A stretch of 64,000 nt of DNA from NCBI GenBank assembly GCA_949752745.1, contig OX457033.1, forward strand, positions 16,784,156 to 16,848,155, read 5' to 3'. Numbering within the stretch: position 1 is the stretch's first letter; the number at the start of each line of letters is the position of its first letter. Made by a program: the position numbers and the translations under genes. The notes beneath the pieces are model-generated. The model was not told where the DNA came from. It was given only the letters and a program-made list of their open reading frames with translations, and searched no databases. This stretch comes from Protula sp. h YS-2021. Its lineage: Eukaryota; Annelida; Polychaeta; Sabellida; Serpulidae. Positions 41,067 to 51,405 of the stretch are shown here, piece by piece.

Positions 41067-41180
41067 CCCCCCCCCCCCCCCAATTGGAACACATTGTCGA
41101 AGACAAATGGTTAAATGCTTGTTTTGTTTTGTTTTTTTTTGGTTTTGTCTTTGTTTTTTTTTTTGTTCTCTTTTTTTTTT
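41067..41180. repeat. C homopolymer and T-rich tract
   Basis: About 14 C followed after a short spacer by GT/T-rich low-complexity DNA. The Lys-rich minus-strand frame is its translation. Confidence 0.85.
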
Positions 41181-41289
41181 TTTTTTGGTTGTCAAATTCA
41201 AATATGACGTTGCGCATCTAAACTAATGTCTTTTCTCTGTTTTAAAAAAGAGAACTTGCTGTTTATGTTTATGTTAATGTTCCACACAC

Positions 41290-41575
41290 TGAAACACTTT
41301 GACAGGCTTTGACCCACTCGACACGCTTTGACACGCTTTGGCGCACTTTGACACTCTGTGACAGGCTTTGATACATTTTGAAGGCTTTGACACACTTTGA
41401 CACGCATTGACGCCCTTTGACACGCTTTGACACGCTACGAGACACTCAAACAGTATGGCATGTTTCGAATGCTTCGCTACGCTGTTACACGTTGTGATAC
41501 GTTATTGCACGTTATGATGCGTTCTGACACGTTCGGACACGACCTGACACCGTTTGGACATGCCTTACAACCGTT
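41290..41575. repeat. About 10-bp minisatellite, TTTGACACGC
   Basis: Some 15 short units of TTTGACACGC/TTTGACACAC, grading into TACGTTGTGATACG and TCTGACACGTTCGGACACG variants. Confidence 0.88.
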
Positions 41576-41694
41576 TGGGCTGATTTGACTCATTGTTTTC
41601 AAAGTTTATGCAGTGATTGGACACTTCTCTAATCGGATAACAACCTGTTGAAGAACATTTCTCCCATTGAGGAACATTTCCTCCCATATACCAA

Positions 41695-41815
41695 TCCCCC
41701 TCTCGCTACGCCTCCCCTCCCCCACCCCTACGCCTCCTCTCACCCCTCCCCCACCCCTACGCCTCCCCTCTCACCACACCCCCACCCCTCCGCCTCCCCC
41801 CTCCCCCCCCCCCCA
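41695..41815. repeat. C-rich minisatellite of CCCTACGCCTCC words
   Basis: Repeated CCCCACCCCTACGCCTCC and shorter forms, ending in a run of C at 41,803-41,814. It lies directly inside the right inverted repeat. Confidence 0.85.
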
Positions 41816-41817
41816 AT

Positions 41818-42000
41818 GCATGCAAGCTTCACTTGATTGATCGTCGCCCACGGCTGAGGCAGACGAAGCCTCCCCTTCCCCACATACACCGTCGAGGTGA
41901 CCAGGTGGTAGCTCTAACGCCAGTAGGAAATCTGCTGATTTCGAAATGATTGAAAAATCAGAAGGTATGCACCTATCATATCAATAAAGTAGCCGTCAGA
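41818..42000 (-). repeat. Right member of the diverged inverted repeat pair (partner at 36.8 kb)
   Basis: In reverse complement this matches 36,800-36,985 word by word, with CAAGCTTCACTTGATTGA as the innermost shared word. Together the pair encloses about 4.8 kb made largely of minisatellites and the 180-bp array. Confidence 0.72.
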
Positions 42001-43465
42001 AAAAACTGTTAGTGAACAAATATCCCAGGGGGTGGGCGGGGGGGGGGGCACTCAACTGGTTACCATACGTGTCCATCACTATTTAAAACGACCCCTAAAT
42101 GAGTGCTAATTTTGAAAAAAAAAATACCACCTTTTTTAACCAAATGTCTAGTGGAACTCCGAAATAGCCGCATTTTTTATTTTTTTGGAAACGTATGGTG
42201 ATACATTTAATACCGAGTGCCCCCCCCCCCCCCCCTCCCGGGAAAAAAACAGCAACAGAACAAAAAAAACGAGATCCCTTTGAAGTGATGCTAATGAGCC
42301 CACTCCGCGATGTCTGGAGATAGCGCAGGATGCTTTTGAGAATCCCCCATTATCAGGCTGGCCAGCAGTGTTTACACCGAGGCACACGGCTCTTTCATCA
42401 AAAACTTTCATAAAACAGGCCTCGTGTAATACGGGCTGAAGAGGTATTACGAAAGAATACACGAATCTTTAAAATTAACATACCTGGACCCCAGATCCGT
42501 TGGGAGATTTTTGTGATCGGGCCTCTGCTGTATCTCCCTCTTGCGACGTTTCGTGTGCCACAGGTTTCAGCTTTGTACGGAGAACTGTTCATGGATGCTC
42601 ATTACACCTGAAATCAAAATTTTACAAGCATCGTGCAGTATTACTTTAGCCTTAGGTGCACCCATGAAATGGCATATAAGTACTGGACGCGGCGCAGAAA
42701 TAAGTCCGCCATAATTGGTTCGTTATGTATTGGATTTCAGCTAGCTTCTGTGACACCCTAGCTGTCTTTCCAACAAAACACAATACTCGCTCAAATGGTA
42801 AAACAATTTTCAAGAAAAGGGTACGAACGACTGGAAGATATTTCGACAAAAAATCGGCCCAAAAAAGTAATATTTGTGCGTTTTTTTTTGTTTTTTTTTG
42901 TTTTTTTTTTTGTTATAACTGTTTTCTACACACTTTGTAGCTTACCTTTGTTACAGATAGGAAGATATATCTGCTTTAGTTGTGCATATTTGATGATATT
43001 TCTATATTTTTTCTTCACAACTCGTCCGAACTTTCCATCCACTTTTTGCACACTGCTTTGGTGACGATTGCAATTCCTCGATACCCTCTCGGAGGTGACC
43101 TCATTTTGACCAATAGGTGACTAGGAGGGCACTTGTTACACTCGCCGAGTACAACCGCAACGAAGGACAACGGGGTTGTACTATCATTGACTGGTCAGGA
43201 ACTGCACTACATAGACTGATTTCTGCAGAAAATATGTCGGATTTGACAGGCGACAGATCTTTAAAATGTAATATAGCTTTGACTAAGATAATGTATTTTT
43301 CATGAAATATAGAACTTGTAACCATGAATTAAATTATCCGGTGTAGTTCGGATTACAGCGCGTCCCTGCAAACACCTGTGCATTCAATGTTGCTATGGGT
43401 TGATTTCATAACACATTGGTTAATAACAAGTCTGCAGACTTCATTCACATGCACCAGTCAAATAT
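42001..43465. other. Non-coding with homopolymer tracts
   Basis: G run at 42,037-42,048, C run at 42,220-42,235 and T-rich tract at 42,880-42,915. No gene recognised in the short frames. Confidence 0.4.
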
Positions 43466-43469
43466 ATTA

Positions 43470-43512
43470 GAGGCCAGCAACAGACCATCTGAGGCCAGCA
43501 CCAGACCATCTG
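43470..43512. repeat. Short tandem duplication, 21-bp unit
   Basis: GAGGCCAGCAACAGACCATC is followed at once by GAGGCCAGCACCAGACCATC. Confidence 0.85.
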
Positions 43513-44014
43513 AGGTCTGAAACACCAAAATTTTGGGATAGGGTCACAAAAGAGCAGTCTCACATTTTGTTATCAACAATACCGTATGTAATGTGATAAC
43601 ACAGCATAAGATCTGATTATAATCTGGTTGTTATTGATGTAAAACAAACATGTTTTCAGTCACGTCCAATTATCGGTGTGATTTAGCAGTGGCCAAAAAG
43701 CAATCCATCCACTGACATTTGAGCAACATCTTCGACAGAATATGGAACAGAACATGACAATAAAACATTGTTTTTTATTATTATTATTTCATTTCATTTA
43801 TTTATTTATTTTTTTTTTTGGGCCTTTGTATACTTATTTTTGCGGGGAAGTTACCCTACGGTGGAATTCACCGCGGGGGAATTTACCGCCGGCGGGGGGG
43901 GGGGGGGGGGTCACCTCGGGGGAGTTCCCGGGATACCACTTCGCGTACCGTACCCCGCCACACCGTCTCTGCAACCGTTGCACTTGTCTTACAGTGTAAG
44001 ACTATTCACACATC

Positions 44015-44118
44015 GGATTCTGTCCGACTCTACACACGTTACTTATATCGAATCTGCACACGTTACTTATACCGACTCTGTACACATTACTTATACCGAC
44101 TCTGCACACGTTACTTAT
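44015..44118. repeat. 24-bp minisatellite, about 4 copies
   Basis: The unit is TTACTTATACCGACTCTGCA plus CACG, with single-base variants. A G run of about 18 lies just upstream at 43,892-43,910. Confidence 0.92.
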
Positions 44119-44134
44119 GCATGTCCCTGCATGA

Positions 44135-44780
44135 AAATAATTCTTGACATCAAAAAAATATTTAGAGATATCAAGAAATATTTATTGACATCAAAAATGA
44201 TTTAATGATCTCTTAAATTGATTTCTAGAGATAGAAAATTCAATTCTTGACAGCAAAAATGAAATATTTGATGGCAAAATCTCAATTTTGAGCTCAATCA
44301 TTTATTTTCCTTTTATTGATGTAAAGAATTTATTTCATATATCATTACTTCATGATGAGACTGTTTTAATTTATATTTTGAAATCTGCAAATGTCTTTTT
44401 ATCTCAAAAATTCATTTTTGATACCAAAATATTAGTCTATTTTTTATATAAAAAATCAGAAGCACATATCTGTGAATAAAATAAAGATTGGTCCTTGTAT
44501 GGATTATCTTTCTTTTAATTTTTTTACTAAACAAAAAAGAAGCAATTCTTGAGCTCAAAAATTGTGTTGTCAATAATTCAAGTTTTCATATCCAAAATTT
44601 AATCGATGATTCGTTAAATTTTATATAAATGTGTGTCTCCCTTAAGAATTTTTGTGTTTGTAAAGCTGATTTTATGATCTCAAAAATAAATTTTTGCAAT
44701 CTAAAATTTAATTTTTGATGGCAAAATATAAATTAATGAGATCTACATTGATCCATTGATCTCTTATTTAATTACATTTT
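44135..44780. repeat. AT-rich degenerate repeat of dyad words TTTTTGA..TCAAAAA
   Basis: Many short words of the form GACATCAAAAA, GATATCAAGAA, TTGATGGCAAAA, TTTTGAGCTCAA and TTTTTGATACC recur over about 640 bp without a fixed period. Several are palindromic (TTGAGCTCAA, TTGATATCAA). Confidence 0.6.
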
Positions 44781-44789
44781 GATATCAAA

Positions 44790-46545
44790 AATAAGCATTA
44801 ACTGTTAAAACGGCATTCTATACTTATGACTGTTTACTATTTCGCAATATTCTTGGAAACACCTTCTCGTATATGCTCACGCAGTGGCAAACTATGGTGA
44901 TGCCGTTAGCCCCCTCCAACGACTTAAAATGAGTGAAAATAGCAACAAAAAAAAGCGTTCAAACATCAGCACTTATCAAACGTGTGTATAAATTCAACAC
45001 AACACTCTATATGGTTCATCAGATTTTGCAACTCGAACAAACACACTCCAGGAAGGGGAAGCACATTCAACATTCACCGGTCAACAGTCATGGGTTTTCT
45101 AAAACCTTAATTAATCGTAGTCACGTGTGGTCTGATCTACAGCGTTAACAGATTCTCAAACCTCTTTTCTTTTTTGCAATTAGTAAAATGTAATTTTAGA
45201 AAAAAAGTTACTTTCACGAAGTGTGTATAAAAACCAAGTTCTATCCTTTCTGTTTATTTCATTTCATTTCATTTTTTTTTAAATTCAAAGTCGTGCTAAT
45301 CACACGTAATTGTCTGTAAAATAATGCAGAACCAAATTGTGATCGTGCAGATATCAGACGTCAGATGGTGCAGGAATTAAATGATAAAATAAAAAAAGAT
45401 TAAACACATTCGAAACCGGGAAGAAAAAAATGCTAATATTACTTTTATGTACAATTGTAAATGAAGCTCAGGCATACTGTTTTACCCACATCGGTGTGCA
45501 AAGAACTACAGCATATATTTTATGGATTCAGCCATGAACGAACGCGCAGCGGTGAATTCATTTACCTCCCTTAAGTGTCTGGATGCCATTCAAAGCACAC
45601 CCAGCATCATGATCTATCGCCATTATAACACGAGCACACGTAATCATGCCTTTTGAGACCTAGAACGGTTTCGTCACAAAGCCTTTGTCAGCGTTACGTA
45701 AAAGCGACTTGCAAAGCTTCTTACGCGGTTAGAGAACGCAAAATTTACTTATAATCATTTTTTATACGGGAACACTTTGCCATTGAGGTGCGTGGTATAA
45801 TAGGGATAGATCATGGGTGTGGGTTCGTTGTATTGGATTCGCACACACGTCGATCTCTGAACGGACGGTTCAACGGCAGACAAAAGACATAATTTGTGGT
45901 CTTAAAAAGTCTCAAAATATTCGTGACATTTTTTCAGACACTTTTTGGATATTTTAAAAGGCGGAAAGAAGTCTAATATTGGTCGCGACATGATTTGCAA
46001 AAAAAAAAAAAAAGACGTCGATTGGAAGTCAGTAAGTAACTATTTCAATGCCACATTTTTTAAAATATATTTTGCTAAACTGCATTTAACACCAAGCATT
46101 TTCGAAACATGAAAATCATAAGCACAGCGTCAAATATATATTGCAACAAAATATGATATTCTCAAAATGCATTGACTGCATCATGTATGAGCACATCATG
46201 TCATGTAAGAGTACACACTGAAACATGACGACTTCTGAGCGTGTGCAATAATTGGGTTATGGTTCTTGTTTTAACCGCAAACAAGAAAACTGGGGTTAGA
46301 AGGCTGCACTAATATCTCATAATATCATCAATTATATCAGCGAAATAACTTGAACATTTTCTTATCCTATAAATATTTGTACCTTTCCGGTAAAAGTTCA
46401 TTTTACATGTAAGAGTATGGTGTCCCATAAATATATGAAATAGTTTAAGTAACGCCTAGTTTAAGTGTTTTTCACATATCCAAAACGTCTTTTTGTATAT
46501 TTGTATAAATTTTAAGCCTTTCAAAAGGGTATTTTTTTAAATCTT
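44790..46545. other. Non-coding, nothing recognised
   Basis: AT-rich. Runs of A at 46,000-46,013. No gene or array. Confidence 0.4.
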
Positions 46546-46549
46546 TTTT

Positions 46550-46963
46550 AACTAAAGTTCAGTTCAGTTCTTACAGTTCTTATATAGCGCATGGTCACAC
46601 TGAAGTATCCCAGCGCTGTACACCGAAATGTTCGCCATGCGATTTCTTGAAAAGGTATGTCTTTAGAGATTTCTTGAATCTTTGAAAGTTTTCTGTACAT
46701 CTTATTTCTAATGGCAGAGAGTTCCATACTGTTGGAGCAGAAACTGTAAAAGCACGGTATCCACATCTTTTTAAATTATACTTAGGTTGCCTCAATAGGA
46801 AAACGTTCTCAGAGCGGAGTGTGCGGGAAGGTTTATACGGTGTTATAAGGTTACACAGGTATGACGGTGCCATTCCATGTAGAGCTTTGAAAGTTCGAGT
46901 TGCAATCTTGAATTCACAGCGTTCAGGATGGGTAAAGGTAATAATCCTAGCGGCTGAGTTCAT
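46550..46963 (-). pseudogene. 3' end of a non-LTR retrotransposon (L2/CR1-like)
   Basis: The minus-strand frame gives the tail usual after the reverse transcriptase of L2/CR1/Jockey-type elements: LNSAARI-like start (MNSAARIITFTHP), EFKIATRTFKALHGMAPSYL, SRTLRSEN, GYRAFTVSAPTVWNSLPLEI and FKKSLKTYLF. The usual stretch between NSAARI and the EFKI part is missing, so the copy has an internal deletion. The nearby non-coding end (GCGCTGGGATACTTCA, then ATGCGCTATATAAGAACTG) is the type of 3' tail these elements carry. The 5' part is absent, as usual for truncated insertions. Confidence 0.8.
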
Positions 46964-47099
46964 AACCCTTTGAAGTTTGTTCAGTTCTTTTGTATTTCTA
47001 AAGCGTTATTGTGATTATGTATCCAATGCGTTTATTTAACAATGAAATGATATAACTGTAATGAGCATCAATATTGTAATTTCTTGTTTTTTATCTGGT

Positions 47100-47305
47100 T
47101 TTATTTCCAAAAAAAAAAAACGCCTACAAAATTGACATTAAACTCAGAAAAATTGAAAAATGGAACTTTCCAAGGCACCGTAAACACGTCCGAAAACGAC
47201 GAAGTTTCGCGTCTCCCAAAAGACGTCCGGATCCTTTTTATTGACGTCCAAACGACGTATCATGTTACGTGCAAAAAGAACGTCGGCTATAGCATCCGGG
47301 GATAA
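47100..47305. repeat. ACGTC-rich segment, possibly a diverged ACGTT-family fragment
   Basis: Repeated GACGTCC, ACGACG and ACACGTCC words, as in the clearer family members at 49.2 kb and 62.0 kb, but without recognisable ends. Membership is inferred from word content only. Confidence 0.4.
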
Positions 47306-47309
47306 CCAG

Positions 47310-48140
47310 CAGACCCAGCGATTGATTTAATTATTTTATGCACACAACTTTTATAAGAATTTCTTTAAATATAAAATTTATTGATCAACTGTGAAAGGTT
47401 CTTTTTGCCACCGGAGCAGTTGGCAGCTTCTGTGAATACAGCCACTTGTGGTTATTTTTAATACCAATACGCTGCGGGAAAGAAAACCATTCCGGAATTA
47501 AGAGCATACCGGAAATAAGACCATTACGCAGTGAAGAAAAGGGTAGAAAGGGGGGCTTGGTAATAAGTGGATAGAAAAATTGAAAAAAGTTCCAGAATGC
47601 TCGACACAAATGGTATTGCGCTGATTTTTTTTTTTGTTTACTTTTTTATTTTCTGTTTTTTTTTAACGATGACAAACAAATATTTATTACAACATCCAAT
47701 TTGAAAGAGGCAAGAACAAATAACAATGACCCGAGGTACTCGAGCGTGTGACTAATCCAGAGACTTGACTATTAGTCTAAGCTCTGTGCGAGTCACAGTT
47801 CTCGTTGAACAGTACATGCTATTTAATGAACGATTTATGGCGCCACATAATATATGTTCTTAGAGATGCTTTGTGAACTTATCCACATACCATGTTGAAT
47901 AACTTATTACAAAATTACCCATGCTTTTGTTTTGCCAATATTTGTTTGTTTGTTTGTTTGTTTTCTTCTTTTTTTTTGTGGGGGGATCGGGGGGGGGGGG
48001 GGAGTTGTTGTTTATTTTTTAATTTAACCGTACTGGCAGTTTTACTTTTGTATCACGTGACTAACTCACGGACCAGCACGCTCCATTACTCTATATGATC
48101 ACTGTCACATAAGGTAAGTGGGAGGATTTTTTCATTGTTT
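47310..48140. other. 3' flank of the minus-strand tetraspan gene
   Basis: No coding frame. G run at 47,988-48,002. Part may be 3' untranslated sequence of the gene ending at 48,148. Confidence 0.4.
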
Positions 48141-48147
48141 TTGTTGT

Positions 48148-48899
48148 TTAGCAGCACATTGCTAACAACATCAAGACTCCGCCCACTCCTATGCAAATGA
48201 ATCCCGCGACATAGACTGTAAATGAGAAGGCCTGACTGCCTACATCAGTGCTTGCATAGATACAGATCCCAATCAAAGTGCAGGCAACTGAAAACAAAAA
48301 AAAATAAAAAACATCAATAAATTTAATACTTTTGAAAAGGAAAAAAAATAGTGCACGGATACCACGAGCATCTCTTCGTATGTAGATAGAATGATGCACT
48401 AGAATTAATCACTAGCGAAGCGAGCCAATGTTTTTATGTATTATTGAAACTTTAAGTTTTGAGATATTTTGGAGAGTTCTTATATTTTATTCAGTTTTAT
48501 TCAATTTATTTACTAATTTATTGGAAAAGTCGTCAATTTAAGACACTTCACAAAACAACTGAGATGTGATTGTGACGTAAACATACCAGTTCTTGTTTTA
48601 CATACCTCCAACAAAACAAGCCACAACCGTCAGAATTTTCGCCACTTTGCCATCCAGATTGCCAAAGTTGATCAAGACGCTTAGAATGAAGGCAGCCAGG
48701 TAGGCAATAAATCCCAGAATGAGAAAGGCCTTAATGGCGTCGTCCTCATCCGGATCGTTGGAGCCATACTTTCCGGATGTAGCCATATCTAGAGAGTGCA
48801 GCTGGAAGGCCAGGGCTATGTGCACCAGCGCTATTTTGTCCAGGTTTCCACCTCCCAAACCCATTGTGCTTTATTTGTACTTGGTTGATAGTGTTAAAT
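48148..48899 (-). CDS. Small four-helix membrane protein (tetraspan A), two coding exons
   Basis: I do not recognise the family. Coding exon 1 is 48,864-48,606 and exon 2 is 48,287-48,148, giving 132 residues. The donor is GGAG|GTATGTAA and the acceptor TTTTGTTTTCAG|TTGCC, phase 1. Hydrophobic segments lie at about residues 9-24, 43-66, 74-98 and 108-130. An acidic loop (NDPDEDD, 36-42) separates the first two, and the protein ends in Cys-Cys. The start context CACAATGG is good. Just upstream, TTTATTTTCAG|ATTTAAC at 48,900 looks like an acceptor, so 48,899-48,865 is probably the 5' untranslated end of an exon. Residues 43-92 align with the protein at 53,311-54,717, and the intron sits at the matching place. 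The role is unknown. MARVEL, claudin and tetraspanin signatures were looked for and not seen. Confidence 0.77.
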
Positions 48900-49190
48900 C
48901 TGAAAATAAAAATGTAAAGGTGGCTGATTCAATGTCTACGAATTCTAGATTTTTATGGACAAAAAAGTACATTTTTGGCTTGACCGCTATTTTCACCCAG
49001 TTGAGAAACTTTTTTCTGCAAAATTGAAAATTTGACATTGTACAGACGTTGGACAAAAAAAAAAAAAAAAAAAAAACTCACCGGCAACGAAATTCATGAC
49101 AGATCACTTCGATAATTTACTAAAACGAGGATGTTAAATAAGAGAATTTCAGGAGGGGTATGATTGTCGTTGTGTAGATGGCGATTGTAA
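48900..49190. other. Upstream region of tetraspan A
   Basis: AT-rich, with an A run at 49,057-49,077. Probably a 5' intron of the gene, given the acceptor-like site at 48,900. The matching donor was not located. Confidence 0.4.
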
Positions 49191-49192
49191 AT

Positions 49193-49483
49193 TAATATTT
49201 TCCCGTCGTCTGCCCAACGTCTTTTTTCCAATATCTTTATAACGTCGCATTTTCGACGCCTGTAAAACGTCATTTTCCAAACATCTATGCCGCGTTGCTT
49301 TCTCGTCGTCTGAATAGACGTCGTTTCGCCTTCCATCTGCAACCTTTACACAACGTCAATTAAACGTCGGATAATCGGCGTCTAGCCAACGTTGGAAGAT
49401 GCTTTTTGTTTTGACAACTACAGCCCGACGTTGATCCGGCGTCGGGTCATTGAACGTCGCAGTGTTTACTGGGGGGACAACTC
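49193..49483 (-). mobile_element. ACGTT-family element, one end complete
   Basis: Dense in AACGTC, GACGTT and GACGTCG words. The right end TCGCAGTGTTTACTGGGG is the inverted form of the 27,391 terminus. The segment TTCCATCTGCAACCTTTACA followed by CAACGTCAATTAAACGTCGG also matches the copy near 62,570 (TTCCATTTGCAACCTTTGCG, GACGTTGATTAGACG). Non-coding. The left limit is uncertain. Confidence 0.72.
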
Positions 49484-49770
49484 AGGTTGCAATTCTACGC
49501 GCGCCTTAATAAAATAAACGAATGAATGAATTTATTATTCCTTAAAAAATTTCTTTTTCCTTTTACACAGTATGAAAATGCCTTATTTTCACTTTTATAA
49601 CTTACAAAGACAACCTCTAACGCGCGGGCAGCCGGACGTGTAACAGTTCACTGGCAATTACATTTAACATACAGTAAACCGGTAGAATAACTACGTACTG
49701 AGGACCGCATTCAGCGTGCCTTGAACCGGAAGTATGACAGAGCAAATTGTTTTGATGCTCATGAGTCTCT
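49484..49770. other. Non-coding spacer in the divergent intergenic region
   Basis: No gene or clear repeat. Confidence 0.4.
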
Positions 49771-49775
49771 TATAC

Positions 49776-50022
49776 AAAAAAAGTAGTTCCACTCTTTTAT
49801 GAGTACTACTTTCGCGGAATCTCCAGTGGGTCTGCGGAGTAAAAAGGTATTACACACAACAGACCGAATTGCCGTAGAGGTTGGTTGTTGAAAATATTTA
49901 AAAAAAGGAGTTCCTCTCTTTTATGGGTACTATTTTCGCTGAATACCCAGTGGGCCTGCAGAGTAAAAAGGTGTTATACACAACAGACCGAATGGTCGAA
50001 GAGGTTGGCTGTTGAAGAACAA
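49776..50022. repeat. Tandem duplication, about 124-bp unit, 2 copies
   Basis: Shared words in order: AAAAAAAG[TG]AGTTCC, CTCTTTTATG[AG]GTACTA, CAGTGGG[TC]CTGC, GAGTAAAAAGGT, ACACAACAGACCGAAT and GAGGTTGG[TC]TGTTGAA. Identity is high. Confidence 0.9.
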
Positions 50023-50983
50023 CGGCTAAGGCTGCAGCCTTGTTGTATCAGCTGATGTTGGAAAATTCGCTCTTGTCTTGATAAAGTAACTTTGCTTGGA
50101 TTATCCAATGTAGGAGAATTACCTAACACACTTGTGGTCTTGTAAAAGTAAAACTATACTAACAAGTGTAGTTTTATAACTTACCGAATAAGGTCGGAAA
50201 CACTAAAATATTTTGAACTCCGAGAAATCCGTCAAAGCCGTGTGTGAATTTAGTTTTAAAATACACTTCTAAGGTTCTTTCTCACATGTTTTGATGTCCC
50301 ATCGCTGAAAACGGTGCACGATGTTTATCTGTTATCTTTTGTTGTGGTGCTAGGGGGAACCCAAGGAAACCTGTCAAGTGTGATAATCAATTGTGTTTCG
50401 ATAAGCCGTATCTACGCGTCACCATGTAGTCATGTCAAGCTTGTTAATGAATTCTTCAACTGACGGCTGCGAAATGATATCATCTAAAGTGTCGCAATCT
50501 CCTGCTACCCAATGACAGTGTATCAGAAAAAAAATGTCGAGTGCCTCAAAATAAGGGTTGTCATTTTTAGGGCTCTTGCAGAGCGTATGTTTGAATGAAT
50601 ATTGTAAATTTTTCGTGGATTCGTCAACCCAGGACCATTTTTATTTCGAAATTATAGATCTGTAAACGACTAAGGTTGGGGGGGGGGGGGTGGCGGGGTG
50701 GCGGGGGTCATTTAGGTATATACAAAACCGAGTACTTTTAAAACACCTATATTTAAAACACTTCTAATCAGCCGGATTTTTAACCACCTGTTCAGTTATT
50801 CCAATATTGACTGGATATTACAAAAATAGACTTATTACATGTAGGATATTACGGATATATAGTGATTTATTTTGAGTTAACATGAAGTAGTGTTATATGC
50901 CTTAGGTAAATGCTGTAATCTGATTGGTCGATTCCGAAGTCAATAAGAACGCAAAAGTCGATAGAACTGATGAGGAGAATGAA

Positions 50984-51015
<32 letters not shown>

Positions 51016-51250
51016 GGGATGCGGCCGCGGTATCTTATCAATATTGATTTCCGCATGCCTATACAACCACCTTTATGACGTTCTCCTGACGTTTATCGAA
51101 AGCCTATCAAACACCACATTTTTACTCCGATTAACAAAAATTAATATTAAACTAGATATCAAAGATTATTATCTGAAATTTAATATCTACGCAAGATTTA
51201 AAATCAGTTCCAATAATTTATCTCTTAAAAGAATAAATGTGAAAGAGTCA
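50023..51250. other. Non-coding with a GAG/GGA tract
   Basis: G run at 50,680-50,692 and a purine tract of GAGGAA units at 50,973-51,018. The 119-codon frame starting at 50,924 is mostly this acidic repeat plus AT-rich sequence and is not convincing as a gene. Confidence 0.45.
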
Positions 51251-51251
51251 T

Positions 51252-51405
51252 TGCTACCAATTGCAATTACAATTATAAATTAAACAACGAGCTATTGTTA
51301 GCAATTGCAATTACAATTATAAATTAAACAACGAGCTATTGTTAGCAATTGCAATTACAATTTATAAATTAAGCAATGAGCTAATGTTAACAATTTCTAT
51401 TACAA
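51252..51405. repeat. 44-bp minisatellite, about 3.5 copies
   Basis: The unit is AGCAATTGCAATTACAATTA followed by TAAATTAAACAACGAGCTATTGTT. The first two units are nearly identical, the third differs, and the fourth is partial. AGCAATTGCA is close to palindromic. Confidence 0.92.

Noticed and set aside
43742..44205. 145-codon ORF with poly-Gly and repeated Thr-Tyr words
   Set aside because: Poly-Gly comes from the G run at 43.9 kb and the Thr-Tyr words from the 24-bp minisatellite.
50924..51283. 119-codon ORF with an acidic (Glu)n block
   Set aside because: The acidic block is a GAG/GGA microsatellite and the remainder is AT-rich Ile/Asn/Lys reading that continues into a minisatellite.
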